A stretch of 64,000 nt of DNA from Brachybacterium equifaecis (GCF_023509525.1 NZ_JAKNCJ010000005.1:62001-126000); one strand, 5' to 3'; counted from the first letter of the stretch, positions 8,829-24,989 are shown. Notes: generated by a model from the letters alone, not told the origin. A program made the numbers and translations.

Positions 8829-9275
8829 TCAGTCGGCGTCGCCGACGAACCCGCCTGTCGGCGCAGCCTCGTACCAGGCCACGATGGCGCTGGCCGCCTG
8901 AGGGGAGAGCACCGTGCGCAGCTGGGGCCTGCTCCCCCGCTCGAACGCGAGCAGCACGTAGTCGTCCATCCCTGGGAGGGCAGAGGGCAGAGGCTGACGC
9001 TGCAGATCGGTGATGTCCTCGCGCCGCAGCACCTCCTCGGGCTTCAGTCGCAGCGAGAAGGCCCGGAACCAGCGCAGGCGGTCGCTGCCGAAGCGCATGA
9101 GCCCGCTCTGCCAGGTGATGCCGTGCATCCGGGAGGGGCGCTGGACGCTGCACTCGAAGCTCCCCCGCGGGCGCGCCACGAGGATCTGCCGCAGCACCAC
9201 GGCAAGCGCCCCTGCAACGACGAACGCCCCGATCACCACGAGGATGATCGGGACGTCCATGTGCGGAATGTGCAC
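8829..9275 (-). CDS. DUF2550-family membrane-anchored protein
   Basis: Up to 148 residues. One N-terminal membrane helix (IILVVIGAFVVAGALAVVL) is followed by a basic, Trp-containing domain (FECSVQ, WFRAFSLRLKPEEVL). This matches the actinobacterial DUF2550 family, which is regularly found just downstream of atpC. Function is unknown. It starts at GTG 9,275 or ATG 9,260; neither has a clear ribosome-binding site. It is the last gene of the ATP synthase run, 18 bp after atpC. Confidence 0.85.
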   Translation of the reverse strand: MHIPHMDVPIILVVIGAFVVAGALAVVLRQILVARPRGSFECSVQRPSRMHGITWQSGLMRFGSDRLRWFRAFSLRLKPEEVLRREDITDLQRQPLPSALPGMDDYVLLAFERGSRPQLRTVLSPQAASAIVAWYEAAPTGGFVGDAD

Positions 9276-9293
9276 GCTCGGCTCTCGCTCAGC

Positions 9294-11999
<2,706 letters not shown>

Positions 12000-12074
12000 G
12001 TCTCTCCTCGTGCAGTCGCAGCCGTGCGGTGGTCCGGGCCGCCGCCCTCGGTGGAGGGCGGCGGCGTCAGCGGA

Positions 12075-13700
<1,626 letters not shown>

Positions 13701-13777
13701 CGCGCTGCTTCGCTTCCTCTCGCCCCCGCGTGCGGGGGATGGTCGTGTGGTGCTGGGGTAACGCCGGAACGGGGCCG

Positions 13778-14593
13778 TCAGGCCGCCAGGCGGTTGCGCG
13801 CCTGTGCCAGGCGAGCGAGGACAGTGGCGTCGAAGAGGTCGTCGCCGACCTGGATGCGGAGTCCGCCGATGACCGCGGGATCGTGCTCCACGTTCATCTG
13901 GACCTCGCGGCCGTAGACACGGGCCAGGATCGCTCCCAGCCGCGCCTGCTGCTGATCGCTCAGCGGAGCGGCGCTGGAGACCACGGCGAGCAGCCGCTGG
14001 CGGCGGGCCGAGGCGAACCGTGCGAACTCGAGCAGGCGCCGAGCGGGCTTGGTCTCTGTGCTGCGGCCGACGGCGCGGCGCGCCAGGAGCACGGCCGTGC
14101 GATCGGCGCGGCCCTCGAGGAGCCGGGACATGATGCCGGCTCGGCGCTCGCTGTCGTCGCGCGCGTCGACGAGAGCACCGCTGAGAGCGCTGCTGTCGTC
14201 GATCGCGCGCGAGACCTGGAAGAGCTGCTCCTCGACGGCGCCCAGGGTCCCGTCGCGATCCGCCTGCTCGAGCAGGGCCTCGATGCCCAGGAACTCCAGG
14301 GCGTCGAGGACGTCGTCCTGCTCGGACCAGCGGCGGCGCACGACCTCGAGGGTGAGCTCGAGCGCAGCAGGGCTGATCCGGCCGTCGAAGAGGGAGCGCA
14401 CGACGGCCTCCTTCTCCTCGGCAGGGCGGCCTGCATCGCTGAGCGCGCGTACGAGCTGATTGCTGGAGTCGATGGCATCGGCCACCGAGAACAGCTCATC
14501 TGCGGTGCGGCCCAGGTCGCCGCCGTCCTGCCGGAACAGCTCGCCGGCCCTGCGGCTCGCCTCGGTAAGAGACGTGGAGGAGGTTCCTCGCAT
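13778..14593 (-). CDS. atpH: ATP synthase delta subunit
   Basis: A 271-residue peripheral-stalk subunit. At this length it resembles other actinobacterial delta subunits, longer than the roughly 180 residues of E. coli. The C-terminal OSCP/delta signature is visible ([20 protein letters not shown], then [20 protein letters not shown]). It is mostly helical and Arg/Ala-rich. ATG start with AAAGGAAC upstream. It follows atpF by 9 bp. Confidence 0.95.
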   Translation of the reverse strand: MRGTSSTSLTEASRRAGELFRQDGGDLGRTADELFSVADAIDSSNQLVRALSDAGRPAEEKEAVVRSLFDGRISPAALELTLEVVRRRWSEQDDVLDALEFLGIEALLEQADRDGTLGAVEEQLFQVSRAIDDSSALSGALVDARDDSERRAGIMSRLLEGRADRTAVLLARRAVGRSTETKPARRLLEFARFASARRQRLLAVVSSAAPLSDQQQARLGAILARVYGREVQMNVEHDPAVIGGLRIQVGDDLFDATVLARLAQARNRLAA

Positions 14594-14602
14594 GGTGTTC
14601 CT

Positions 14603-15151
14603 TTATCGAGTGGTGGCCGACGACGACTCGAGGTCGTCGAGGAACCGGTCGATCACGCGGCGCGAGCGCTCGTCATCCGTGAGCGACTCCCCGACGATCT
14701 TCGAGGCGAGATCGCTCGCGAGCGCTCCGACCTCGCCGCGCAGCTGCGCGGCGGCCGAGGTGCGCTCGGCGGACAGCTGCTGCTGGCCGGCGACGAGGAT
14801 GCGGGTGGACTCGGCCTCTGCGCGAGCGCGGGCCTCCTCCACGATGCGGGCGCCGTCCTGGCGCGCCTTGTCGCGGATGCTCGCAGCCTCCTGGCGCGCG
14901 GCGGCGAGCTCATGGGCCTGATCGGCCTTGAGCTGATCAGCCTGCTGCTGGACCTCTTCCGCCTTTTTCAGACCGCCCTCGATCTTCTCGGCACGCTCCT
15001 CGAGCACGGCGTTGAGCCGCGGGAGGATGAACCGCATGAAGACGAGCGCGAAGATGACGAGGAAGATCAGCGTCCAGACGATCTCCTGCGGCTCGGGGAC
15101 GAGCAGCCGCCACCCGGGGGTGACGCCCCCTTCTCCTTCAGCGAGAATCAT
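14603..15151 (-). CDS. atpF: ATP synthase b subunit
   Basis: A 182-residue peripheral-stalk subunit with one N-terminal membrane helix (EIVWTLIFLVIFALVFMRFI) followed by a long, highly charged coiled coil (about residues 50-160) that reaches up to F1. ATG start with a modest TGAGG upstream. It stands 10 bp after atpE. It is not fused to delta as in mycobacteria. Confidence 0.95.
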   Translation of the reverse strand: MILAEGEGGVTPGWRLLVPEPQEIVWTLIFLVIFALVFMRFILPRLNAVLEERAEKIEGGLKKAEEVQQQADQLKADQAHELAAARQEAASIRDKARQDGARIVEEARARAEAESTRILVAGQQQLSAERTSAAAQLRGEVGALASDLASKIVGESLTDDERSRRVIDRFLDDLESSSATTR

Positions 15152-15161
15152 GGCGCGGGCC

Positions 15162-16993
<1,832 letters not shown>

Positions 16994-17007
<14 letters not shown>

Positions 17008-18121
17008 CGGGCTCTTTCTGTTCGGGTGCGCGGCGGCGGAGCCGGGCGACGGGGTCCAGGGTCACGAGCACCGCGCCGAGCAGGCCCACGGCCCAGAAGG
17101 CCAGGGTCATCCGCGTGCTGAGGAATGCGGGCAGGAGCAGGCCGAGGGCGACCACGATCGTCCACACGTACATGATCGCGACGGCGCGCGCATGCGAGTG
17201 GCCGATCGCCAGCAGCCGATGGTGCAGATGGCGCTTGTCGGCGTGGAAGGGCGACTTCCCCGAGCCGATCCTCCGCACCACGGCGAGAGCGAAGTCGAGG
17301 AACGGGATGAACATGACGCCGATCGGCAGCAGGATCGGGAGGAACTGGCCGAGCGCGTCCGCTCCCGAGAGCCGTCCGGGGTCGATCTGGCCGGTCACCG
17401 TGATCGTGCTGGCCGCCAGGAGGAGCCCGAGGAGCATGGAGCCGGAGTCCCCCATGAAGATCCGAGCCCGGTGCAGGTTGTGCGGCAGGAAGCCGATGCA
17501 GGCGCCCACCATGATCGCGGTGATCAGGGCCGCGAGGGACGAGTAGTCCGTGGTGCTGGCCGTGCGGGTGAGCATGTACGCGTAGAGGAAGAACGCGCCG
17601 CCTCCGATGGCCATGACTCCTGCCGCCAGTCCGTCGAGCCCGTCGACGAAGTTGACCGCGTTCATAGAGACCACGACCACCAGGACCGTGAGGAGGATCG
17701 CGCTGCGCGGCGAGAGCAGGGTGATACCCCCGATCGGCAGGGAGACCAGGCGCACTCCCTCGGCCGCGAGGATGACCGCCGCGAGCACCTGCCCGCCGAG
17801 CTTGATGAACCAGTCCAGATCCCACTTGTCGTCCGCCGCGCCGAGCAGGCACACCAGCGCCGCGGCGGCCAGGATCGCCCAGGGCTGAGCGGAGTCCTGG
17901 AAGAGCGCGGAGAGGAAGGGGACCTGCGAGGCGGCGAGCATCGCGGCGGTGATCCCGGCCAGCATCGCGAGGCCGCCGAGCCGCGGGGTGACGGCGGTGT
18001 GGACATCCCTCGAGCGCACTGCGGTGAGCGCCCCGGCCCTGCGCGCCACGAGCCGCGCCGCAGGGGTCACGAGGAAGGTGACCGCTGCGGCGAGGAGCAG
18101 GAGGAAGAGGTAGATCCTCAC
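16994..18121 (-). CDS. Undecaprenyl-phosphate sugar-1-phosphate transferase (WecA/TagO/MraY family)
   Basis: A 375-residue polytopic enzyme with about eleven membrane helices. Family motifs are visible: TPRLGGLAMLAG, GAADDKWDLDWF with the paired Asp, NAVNFVDGLDGLAAG, and the cytosolic ADKRHLHHRLLAIGHSH loop. The last motif is typical of polyprenyl-phosphate GlcNAc-1-phosphate transferases (WecA/Rfe, TagO) rather than MraY. It probably starts wall-polymer or glycan synthesis on undecaprenyl phosphate. GTG start overlapping the tsaC stop (GTGA). Confidence 0.9.
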
Positions 18122-19098
18122 GCGGAGGGCTTCTCGCTCTCCCCTGCATCCGGCGGGACGATCGAGGTGCGCGAGGGGATCGCGAACGCGTCGACGCCGA
18201 TCCCTCCGGCGGGGGCTGCTGCGGCGGGGCGCTCGTCGGCGGGGGCGGTCTCGTCGATGCCTGCGGTTCCGTCCGCGCCCGCGGGCGCGGCGGTCCCCTC
18301 GGAGCCCGCGCTCTCGGAGCCTGCGCTCTCGGAATCCGTGCTCTCGGCACCGCCGTCGGCCTCGCGCGCAGGAGCGCCGTCGACTGCCTCCCCGGCGGCA
18401 TCAGGATCCGTCGTGCCCTCGGGCGCGGGTGCGGAACCCTCAGCGGGCTCCGGCTCGGGCGCGGCGAAGATGTCGCCCACTGCCGCGATGATCTCGTCCT
18501 TCGACAGAGCGCCTTCGCGCACGATCTGCGGGGGCTCCACCGTCAGGTCGATGATCGTCGAGGAGGTGCCGATCCGGGCCGGGCCTCCGTCCAGATAGAT
18601 CGAGACCTGATCGCCGAGCTGCGTGGCCGCGTCCATGACGGAGAGCGCCGCGGGGCGCCCGTGGCGGTTCGCGCTCGAGACGGCGAGGGGACCGGTGCGG
18701 CGCAGCAGGGCCAGGGCGGTCTCGTCGTCGGGCATGCGCAGGGCGACGGTGCCGCGGGTCTCGCCGAGGTCCCAGGTCAGGGACGGCTGCGCCCGCAGGA
18801 TGAGGGTGAGGGCCCCGGGCCAGAAAGCGTTGGCGAGGTCCTCGGCGCTGTCGGGCACATCGACCGCGAGAGCGTGCAGGACTGCGGGATCGCCGACCAG
18901 GACGGGAGGCGGCACGTCGCGGCCGCGCCCCTTCGCCATCAGGAGATCCTGCACGGCGTCAGGGGTGAAGGCATCGGCGCCGATCCCGTAGACGGTGTCG
19001 GTCGGCAGGACGATGAGTCCCCCGTCCCGCACAGCCTGCGCCGCTGCGTCCAGGGCGCTCTCTCGGGTCAGCTCGTTCCGGGTGTCGTACACGCTCAC
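18118..19098 (-). CDS. L-threonylcarbamoyladenylate synthase (TsaC/Sua5 family)
   Basis: A 326-residue protein. Residues 15-200 form the YrdC domain that makes threonylcarbamoyl-AMP for the t6A modification of tRNAs (GLIVLPTDTVYGIGADAF, KGRGRDVPPPVLVG, WPGALTLILRA, RMPDD, VSSANRHG). From about residue 215 there is a tail of about 110 residues rich in Ala, Glu, Ser, Pro and Asp with short AGSES-like repeats, ending in IPSRTSIVPPDAGESEKPSA. It is not the Sua5 C-terminal domain and looks disordered. GTG start coupled to prmC (GTGA), and its stop is coupled to the wecA-like gene. TsaD, its pathway partner, is at 31,636. Confidence 0.93.
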   Translation of the reverse strand: MSVYDTRNELTRESALDAAAQAVRDGGLIVLPTDTVYGIGADAFTPDAVQDLLMAKGRGRDVPPPVLVGDPAVLHALAVDVPDSAEDLANAFWPGALTLILRAQPSLTWDLGETRGTVALRMPDDETALALLRRTGPLAVSSANRHGRPAALSVMDAATQLGDQVSIYLDGGPARIGTSSTIIDLTVEPPQIVREGALSKDEIIAAVGDIFAAPEPEPAEGSAPAPEGTTDPDAAGEAVDGAPAREADGGAESTDSESAGSESAGSEGTAAPAGADGTAGIDETAPADERPAAAAPAGGIGVDAFAIPSRTSIVPPDAGESEKPSA

Positions 19099-20138
19099 GG
19101 CGCCAGTCTCTCATTCCGTTGGGGCGGCAGCAGGGATTCTCCGTCTCCGCGCGGCCGACGGCGGGCCACGAGGAAGCGGTCGCGACCGGTGAGGTCGCGG
19201 TCGGTGCGTATGTCGGCGAACGCGCCCGTGGCCTCGGCGAGGTCTCGCAGGGCGGGTCCCTGGACGTCGGCATGCTCCATCACGAGCAGCCCCCCCGTGC
19301 GCAGGAGAGCCGCCGCACGGGCGATGAGGGCTGCTGGAATCTCGAGACCGTCCTCTCCGCCCCCGTACAGGGCGGCCGCAGGATCGTGCTCGCGCACCTC
19401 GCGCTCCCGCGGCACCGCGCCCGCGGGCACATACGGCGGGTTGCTCAGCACCGCATCGGCCGTGCCGGGCTCCACCGCGCTCGCGAGGACTGACGGATCG
19501 GTGGCATCCCCCACGTGCAGCTCCCATCGCGGCTCCGCCTCCGGGGCGCCGCCCTGCGGGTTCGACCCCGGGCCATCGGAGCGCGCGGCGGCGGCGATGT
19601 TCTCGGCTGCGAGCTGCGCGGCGGCGGCATCGAGCTCGACGGCCACGACGTGCGCCGCGGGGAGCTCGTCGAGGACGGCGGCGGCGATGGCGCCGCTGCC
19701 CGTGCACAGATCCACCACGAGGCGCGCGCCGTGGACGCGGTCGAACTCGAGGAGGTGATCGATCATCAGCTCCGTCTCGGGCCTCGGGATGAACACGCCC
19801 GCTCGCGTGCGCAGCAGCAGCCGGCGGAACGGGGCCTCGCCGAGGATGAGCTGGAGCGGCTCGCGAGACGCCCTGCGCGCCACCAGGGCCTCGAGGCGCT
19901 CCTCGAAGTCCGCGGGCAGGGCGTCGACCATCACCAGCGGACCGCGGATCTCCCCCGCCCGCACGATGAGCGCGCGAGCGTCGACACTGGGCGAGGGCAC
20001 CCCGGCCCGCTGGAGCGCCTCGGTGCTGCGGCCGAGCGCCGCGCGCAGGCGCTCGCGAGGATCCGGCGCATTCGCACCGGCGGCCTTCGCGGCGCCCGCG
20101 GCGCCCTGCGCGGCGCTCTCGGCGCCCGTCGCGCTCAC
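19095..20138 (-). CDS. prmC: Release factor glutamine methyltransferase PrmC
   Basis: A 347-residue SAM-dependent methyltransferase that methylates the glutamine of the GGQ motif in release factors. It has an Ala-rich N-terminal lead, a helical substrate domain (about 28-115), SAM motif [11 protein letters not shown] (141-150) and the catalytic NPPY at 233-236. A glycine/proline-rich insert of about 20 residues precedes motif NPPY. GTG start overlapping the prfA stop (GTGA). Pairing with its substrate gene prfA is the normal arrangement. Confidence 0.95.
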   Translation of the reverse strand: MSATGAESAAQGAAGAAKAAGANAPDPRERLRAALGRSTEALQRAGVPSPSVDARALIVRAGEIRGPLVMVDALPADFEERLEALVARRASREPLQLILGEAPFRRLLLRTRAGVFIPRPETELMIDHLLEFDRVHGARLVVDLCTGSGAIAAAVLDELPAAHVVAVELDAAAAQLAAENIAAAARSDGPGSNPQGGAPEAEPRWELHVGDATDPSVLASAVEPGTADAVLSNPPYVPAGAVPREREVREHDPAAALYGGGEDGLEIPAALIARAAALLRTGGLLVMEHADVQGPALRDLAEATGAFADIRTDRDLTGRDRFLVARRRPRGDGESLLPPQRNERLAP

Positions 20139-21271
20139 GCGCCCGGTTCCATGAGTGCCGCGGCGCTCATCCGCGCCTCCGCCTCGGCCCGCCGGGAGGA
20201 CTCGATGAGCGCGTCCATGTCGCCGGCGAGGACCTGATCGAGGTTGCTGGCCTTGAAGCCGGTGCGGTGATCGGCCACACGCGACTCGGGGAAGTTGTAC
20301 GTGCGGATCCGCTCCGAACGGTCCACGGTGCGCACCTGGGTGCGACGCACGGCGGAGGCCTCGGCGTCCTGCTGCGCCCGGTGCAGGTCCAGGAGCCGCG
20401 AGCGGAGGATCCGCAGCGCCTGCTCGCGGTTCTGCAGCTGGCTCTTCTCGTTCTGGCAGGAGACGACCAGGCCCGTGGGCACGTGGGTGATGCGCACTGC
20501 GGAGTCCGTCGTGTTCACGCTCTGCCCGCCCGGCCCCGAGGAGCGGTACACGTCGATGCGGAGGTTCGCAGGGGCGAGCTCCCCGGCGAGCAGCTCCGCC
20601 TCATCGGTCTCGTCGGCCTCCGGGACCACGAGCACCCCGACGGCGGAGGTGTGGATGCGGCCCGCCGATTCGGTGACCGGGACGCGCTGCACGCGGTGCA
20701 CTCCGCCCTCATGCTTGAGGTGCGCCCAGACCCCGTCTGCCGTCGCCGCACCGCGGGCGCGGATCGAGACGGTGGCGTCCTTGATGCCTCCGAGATCCGA
20801 CCCGGTCTCCTCGAGGACCTCGAGGACCCAGCCGTGCGCGGTCGCGTACTGGCGGTACATCCGCAGCATCTCGGCGGCGAAGAGGGCTGACTCCTCTCCC
20901 CCGGCTCCCGCCTTGATCTCCATGATGACGTCGCGGCCGTCGTCCTCATCGCGCGGGGCGAGGAGCTCTCGCAGGCGCTCAGCCCGATCGCGCACCTCGA
21001 CCTCGAGGCGATCGGCCTCCTCGGCGAGATCCGGATCCTCCGGTGCGAGCTCGCGGGCGGTGGCGAGATCCTGCGCGGCGGCGATCAGATCGGCGTCGGT
21101 GCCCAGGAGCTGCTCGAGCTCCGCATAGCGCCGGCCCACGCGCCGCGCGCGGGAGGCGTCCTCGTGGAGCGCCGGATCGGCCATCTCCGCCTGGAGGGCC
21201 GCGCGCTCCTCGCGCAGGGCGGCGCGGCGCGCGGCAGGCAGCGGCGAGGCGCCCTCGGGCTCAGTCGGCAT
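20135..21271 (-). CDS. prfA: Peptide chain release factor 1
   Basis: A 378-residue class I release factor for UAA and UAG. The anticodon-like PVT tripeptide is at 198-200 and the peptidyl-tRNA hydrolysis motif GGQ at 248-250 within [17 protein letters not shown]. The start is ATG 21,271 with AGGAGA upstream; an in-frame extension to 21,328 runs into the rpmE terminator region and is rejected. First gene of the tight prfA-prmC-tsaC-wecA-like-atpI-like series. Confidence 0.96.
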   Translation of the reverse strand: MPTEPEGASPLPAARRAALREERAALQAEMADPALHEDASRARRVGRRYAELEQLLGTDADLIAAAQDLATARELAPEDPDLAEEADRLEVEVRDRAERLRELLAPRDEDDGRDVIMEIKAGAGGEESALFAAEMLRMYRQYATAHGWVLEVLEETGSDLGGIKDATVSIRARGAATADGVWAHLKHEGGVHRVQRVPVTESAGRIHTSAVGVLVVPEADETDEAELLAGELAPANLRIDVYRSSGPGGQSVNTTDSAVRITHVPTGLVVSCQNEKSQLQNREQALRILRSRLLDLHRAQQDAEASAVRRTQVRTVDRSERIRTYNFPESRVADHRTGFKASNLDQVLAGDMDALIESSRRAEAEARMSAAALMEPGA

Positions 21272-21310
21272 GGCGGTCTCCTGCTCGGCGCGGGTGCATG
21301 GGCATACGAC

Positions 21311-21345
21311 GACGCCGGCGGCCCCCACAGGGTGCCGCCGGCGTC
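21311..21345 (-). terminator. Stem-loop between rpmE and prfA
   Basis: A perfect 12-bp stem (GACGCCGGCGGC with its complement) and an 11-base loop, starting 10 bases after the rpmE stop. There is no U-tract, so it may be a partial or Rho-assisted terminator, or a processing site. Confidence 0.65.
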
Positions 21346-21355
21346 GCGCGAGAAG

Positions 21356-21568
21356 TCAGCTGGACTTCTTACCGTACCGGGCCTCGAAGCGGGCCACACG
21401 GCCACCGGTGTCAAGAATCTTCTGCTTGCCCGTGTAGAACGGGTGGCAGGCGGAGCAGACCTCAGCGCGGATCTGGCCGTCGCTCTTGGTGCTGCGGGTC
21501 GTGAAGGTGTTGCCGCAGGAGCAGGACACCTCGGTCACGACGTACTCAGGATGGATGTTCGCCTTCAT
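21356..21568 (-). CDS. rpmE: 50S ribosomal protein L31 (zinc-binding form)
   Basis: A 70-residue bL31 beginning [11 protein letters not shown]. Four cysteines (SCSCGN near 15-20 and VCSACH near 37-42) form the zinc site of the C+ form. Zinc-free paralogues lack them, so this is the housekeeping copy. ATG start with AAGGAGAG upstream. It lies between rho and prfA, the standard order in this phylum. Confidence 0.96.
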   Translation of the reverse strand: MKANIHPEYVVTEVSCSCGNTFTTRSTKSDGQIRAEVCSACHPFYTGKQKILDTGGRVARFEARYGKKSS

Positions 21569-21730
21569 GCTGTCTCTCCTTCTCAGGGTCGCTGGGTCGG
21601 TGCCCGGCGGGCGCCGTGAACCAGAACCGTCTACGGATACTGCCATGCGCAGCGCCCGGCCGCCATGCTGTTCGCCACCGGCGTGACGAATCTCCTGGCC
21701 GGGCCCTCCGCGCACGGACCGGGCGGCTGA

Positions 21731-23737
21731 TCAGCCGACGGTCGGGGTGTTCTTCTGCACGGTCATGAGGAACTCGTTGTTGGAGGAGGTCTTCTTGACC
21801 CGCTCCAGCAGCAGCTCGATCGCCTGCTGCTGCTCGAGCGTCCCGAGCACGCGGCGCAGCTTCCACATCACCATGAGCTCCTCGGGGCTCATGAGCTCCT
21901 CCTCGTGGCGCGTGGACGAGGCGTTGACGTCCACCGCGGGGAAGATGCGGCGCTCGGCGAGCGTGCGCGACAGGCGCAGCTCCATGTTGCCGGTGCCCTT
22001 GAACTCCTGGAAGATCACCTCGTCCATCGTGGAGCCGGTCTCGATGAGCGCGGTGGCGAGGATGGTGAGCGAGCCGCCGTGCTCGATGTTGCGCGCAGCG
22101 CCGAAGAAGCGCTTCGGCGGGTAGAGCGCCGACGCGTCCACGCCGCCCGAGAGGATGCGGCCCGAGGCCGGGGCGGCGAGGTTGTAGGCGCGCGCGAGCC
22201 GCGTGATGGAGTCCAGCAGCACCACGACGTCCTTGCCCATCTCCACCAGGCGCTTCGCGCGCTCGATGGCGAGCTCGGCGACGATCGTGTGATCGGCCGA
22301 GGGGCGGTCGAAGGTCGAGGCGATGACCTCGCCCTTGACCGTGCGCTGCATGTCGGTGACCTCCTCGGGGCGCTCGTCTACTAGCACGACCATGAGGTGG
22401 ACCTCGGGATTGTTCGTGGTGATCGCGTTGGCGATCTGCTGCATGATCATCGTCTTGCCGGTCTTCGGCGGTGCGACGATGAGCCCGCGCTGCCCCTTGC
22501 CGATCGGCGAGACCAGATCGATCACGCGCGGCGAGATCGCGGTGGGAGCGGTCTCCAGGCGCAGGCGGTCCTCGGGGTAGAGGGGGGTGAGCTTGGAGAA
22601 GTCGGCGCGCGTGCGTGCACGCTCCGGGGAGAGGCCGTTGATCGTGTCGACCTGGAGGAGCGGCGTCGCCTTGCTCTGCTGCTGCTGGCCCTTGCTGCGC
22701 CGGTTGCCGTAGCGGCCGCCGGAGCTGTGCTGCTCGACGTGCTGCTGCTCCTCGCCTTCGCGCGGCGGGCGCATCTTGCCGGTGATGGCGTCGCCCTTGC
22801 GCAGACCGCTCTTGCGCACCATGTTCTGCGGCACGAAGACGTCACTCGGGCCGGGGAGATATCCGGTGGTGCGCACGTAGGCGTTGGAGTCGCGGATGTC
22901 GAGGATGCCGGCGACGGTCACCAGCTCCTCGCCCTCGCGCGCCTCGGACTCCTCGTGCGAGGCGCCGCCGGCGGACTGGGCGCCGCCCTGCTCGCCGTAG
23001 CTGTCGCTGCCGCCGCGACCGCGGCGCTTGCGATCCCGGCTGCGGCTGCGCGAGCGGCGGTTGCGGCGGTCGTCGTCCTCGCCCTCGCGCCCCTGGCGAT
23101 CATCGCGGTCGCTGCGCGCGGGGCCTGCGTCCTCGCCGCTGCGGTCGGGCAGCTCGATGTCCTCGATGCGACGCGGCCGCTGACCGCGATCCTCGCGCTG
23201 GCCGCGGTCCTCCCGCTGACCGCGATCTTCGCGCTGGCTGCGGTCCTCGCGTGCGGGGCGGCCCTCGCGCGGCGCCCGCTCAGTGCGCTGGCCGCGCTCC
23301 TCGCGCTGGCCGCGCTCCTCGCGCTCTTCGCGCTGCGTGCGCTCACCGCGCTGGTCGCTCTCCTCGCGAGCAGTCTGGCCCTCCTGCTGCGAGCGCTCCT
23401 GCCGAGGCGCCTGCTCCTCGCGCGGGGCGTCGGCTGCGCGCGGCGCCCGCTCCTCGCGAGGGCTCTCGCCGCGCTGCTGGAAGCGCGGATCCCGCTGAGG
23501 GGCGATGTCGCTGCGCTGTGCCCTCTCCTCGCGCGCAGGTGCGCTCTCGCCCTGCTCGGCGCGGTCGCGGCCCGCGGTCGAGGCCGCCGAGCCGCCGCGG
23601 ATGGCGTCGATCAGCTCGCCCTTGCGGAGCTTGCGCACTCCGCGGATGCCCATGTCGGCGGCGATCTGCTGGAGCTCGGGGAGCTTCTTGGCCGAGAGCG
23701 CGCTGCCCTCGCCGGATGCTGCGGTGGTGTCGTTCAC
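21731..23737 (-). CDS. rho: Transcription termination factor Rho
   Basis: A 668-residue hexameric RNA helicase. After a Rho_N helix-turn domain (about 12-50: ALSAKKLPELQQIAADMGIR) comes a disordered Arg/Glu/Gln-rich insertion of roughly 230 residues with QREDRG- and QREERG-type repeats. The RNA-binding cold-shock domain (VAGILDIRDSNAYVRT) and the ATPase domain follow (Walker A APPKTGKT, VLLDSITRLARAYN, GGVDASALYPPKRFFGAARN). Such insertions are typical of actinobacterial Rho. The start is GTG 23,737 with GGAAGGA at good distance. The frame open further upstream is leader, not coding. Confidence 0.96.
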   Translation of the reverse strand: MNDTTAASGEGSALSAKKLPELQQIAADMGIRGVRKLRKGELIDAIRGGSAASTAGRDRAEQGESAPAREERAQRSDIAPQRDPRFQQRGESPREERAPRAADAPREEQAPRQERSQQEGQTAREESDQRGERTQREEREERGQREERGQRTERAPREGRPAREDRSQREDRGQREDRGQREDRGQRPRRIEDIELPDRSGEDAGPARSDRDDRQGREGEDDDRRNRRSRSRSRDRKRRGRGGSDSYGEQGGAQSAGGASHEESEAREGEELVTVAGILDIRDSNAYVRTTGYLPGPSDVFVPQNMVRKSGLRKGDAITGKMRPPREGEEQQHVEQHSSGGRYGNRRSKGQQQQSKATPLLQVDTINGLSPERARTRADFSKLTPLYPEDRLRLETAPTAISPRVIDLVSPIGKGQRGLIVAPPKTGKTMIMQQIANAITTNNPEVHLMVVLVDERPEEVTDMQRTVKGEVIASTFDRPSADHTIVAELAIERAKRLVEMGKDVVVLLDSITRLARAYNLAAPASGRILSGGVDASALYPPKRFFGAARNIEHGGSLTILATALIETGSTMDEVIFQEFKGTGNMELRLSRTLAERRIFPAVDVNASSTRHEEELMSPEELMVMWKLRRVLGTLEQQQAIELLLERVKKTSSNNEFLMTVQKNTPTVG
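23180..23335 (-). repeat. 18-bp coding repeats in rho
   Basis: Four 18-bp units at 23,180-23,251 encode alternating GQREDR and SQREDR hexapeptides. Two further near-identical units at 23,288-23,323 encode GQREER. They make up part of the Arg/Glu-rich insertion and are likely variable in copy number between strains. Confidence 0.8.
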
Positions 23738-24077
23738 CCAGGTTCCTTCCTGTGGAGAGCCGCTCGCGGCTCTCGGTGCTGTCCTGAAGCGCCGGGGCCG
23801 GGCTCTGCGATCGCAGAGGCCGGGGCGGCGGAGTTCTCGGGTCCCGGATCCTGCGTGCTGCAGCACGCCGCATGCGCGGATGCGGCCGTGCCAGGCAGGA
23901 AAGGGGATGCGCTCTCGACGCCCTCTGGCGGCCGCTGAGGCGCGCCGTGCGATCGAGGGGGTGTGCTGCGGCCGGATGGTGGCCGCATATGCCCGCAGCG
24001 TGGCTGCCGAGCGCAGGCTCACGCTACCACAGAGGGGCCGGCTTCCCGCGTGCCGTCCGTCGGCCGCGAGCGGCTGG
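23738..24077 (-). promoter_or_regulatory. Long structured leader of rho
   Basis: No gene is supported in these 340 bases. Three perfect inverted repeats lie in the leader: 23,755-23,774 (9-bp stem, 2-base loop) directly before the ribosome-binding site, 23,803-23,818 (CTCTGCGATCGCAGAG) and 23,853-23,868 (GCGTGCTGCAGCACGC). rho genes commonly have long leaders for autogenous control. That use here is inferred. Confidence 0.55.
24021..24026 (-). promoter_or_regulatory. Candidate -10 box (TAGCGT) of rho
   Basis: TAGCGT fits TAnnnT and would give a leader of about 275 bases ahead of the rho GTG. The -35 region is not recognisable. Confidence 0.45.
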
Positions 24078-24989
24078 TCAGCCGAGCGGGCCGCCGCCCT
24101 GGAGGGAGAGCCCGGTGCGGGCGATCCGCCACGATGCGGGATCCTCGACGACCTGGCCCACCACCTCGGAGAGCCGAGCGTCCGCGCCGGCCAGCACGAG
24201 GACGGAGGGGCCCGCCCCCGAGATGACCGCGGGGTACCCCTCCGCGCGCAGCACGCGCACGAGCTCCACGCTCTGCGGCATGCCGGGAGCGCGCTGCTCC
24301 TGGTGGAGCCGGTCCTCGGTCGCCGTGAGCAGCAGCTCGGGAGCCTCGGCGAGAGCGTGCACCAGCAGCGCGGCTCGGCCGGCGTTGAACGCCGCGTCGG
24401 CGTGCGGCACCTGCTCCGGCAGGAGCGAGCGCGCGGAGCTGGTGGACAGTCGCGCCGCCGGCAGCAGGATCACCGGCTCGATGCCGGCCTCCGCCACCCG
24501 GAGCGGGACGGCGCGGGCATGCGCGCCCTCCATCCAGGAGGCGACGACGCCGCCGAGCAGCGCCGGGGCGGCATTGTCCGGATGGTGCTCCATCTGGGTC
24601 GCGAGATCGAGCACGGTCGCATCGTCCAGGGCTCCGGGATCGGAGATCAGCTCCCGCGCGAGGAGCAGACCGGCTACCGTCGCGGCCGCGCTCGAGCCGA
24701 GCCCGCGGCCGTGCGGGATGCGGTTGCGGCACAGCAGGCGCAGCCCCACCTGCGGAGCGCCCGCATGATCCAGTCCCAGGCGCAGCGCGCGCACGACGAG
24801 GTGGTCCTCCCCCGTCGGCACCTCCCCCGCGCCCTCGCCCTCGACCACGACCTCGGCGGGAGAGGTGGTCGCCTCCAGCTCGAGCTCGTCGAACAGGCGC
24901 AGCGCGAGGCCCAGGGCATCGAACCCGGGGCCGAGGTTCGCGCTCGTCGCGGGCACGCGCACGCCGACGCGCGACTGGGTGATCCTCAC
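24078..24989 (-). CDS. thrB: Homoserine kinase
   Basis: A 303-residue GHMP kinase that phosphorylates homoserine for threonine synthesis. It has the N-terminal [20 protein letters not shown] motif, the ATP-binding [15 protein letters not shown] loop and the C-terminal [13 protein letters not shown] motif. The start is GTG 24,989, overlapping the thrC stop (GTGA); the much longer open frame upstream is the shadow of thrC. It is the last gene of hom-thrC-thrB. Confidence 0.95.
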   Translation of the reverse strand: MRITQSRVGVRVPATSANLGPGFDALGLALRLFDELELEATTSPAEVVVEGEGAGEVPTGEDHLVVRALRLGLDHAGAPQVGLRLLCRNRIPHGRGLGSSAAATVAGLLLARELISDPGALDDATVLDLATQMEHHPDNAAPALLGGVVASWMEGAHARAVPLRVAEAGIEPVILLPAARLSTSSARSLLPEQVPHADAAFNAGRAALLVHALAEAPELLLTATEDRLHQEQRAPGMPQSVELVRVLRAEGYPAVISGAGPSVLVLAGADARLSEVVGQVVEDPASWRIARTGLSLQGGGPLG

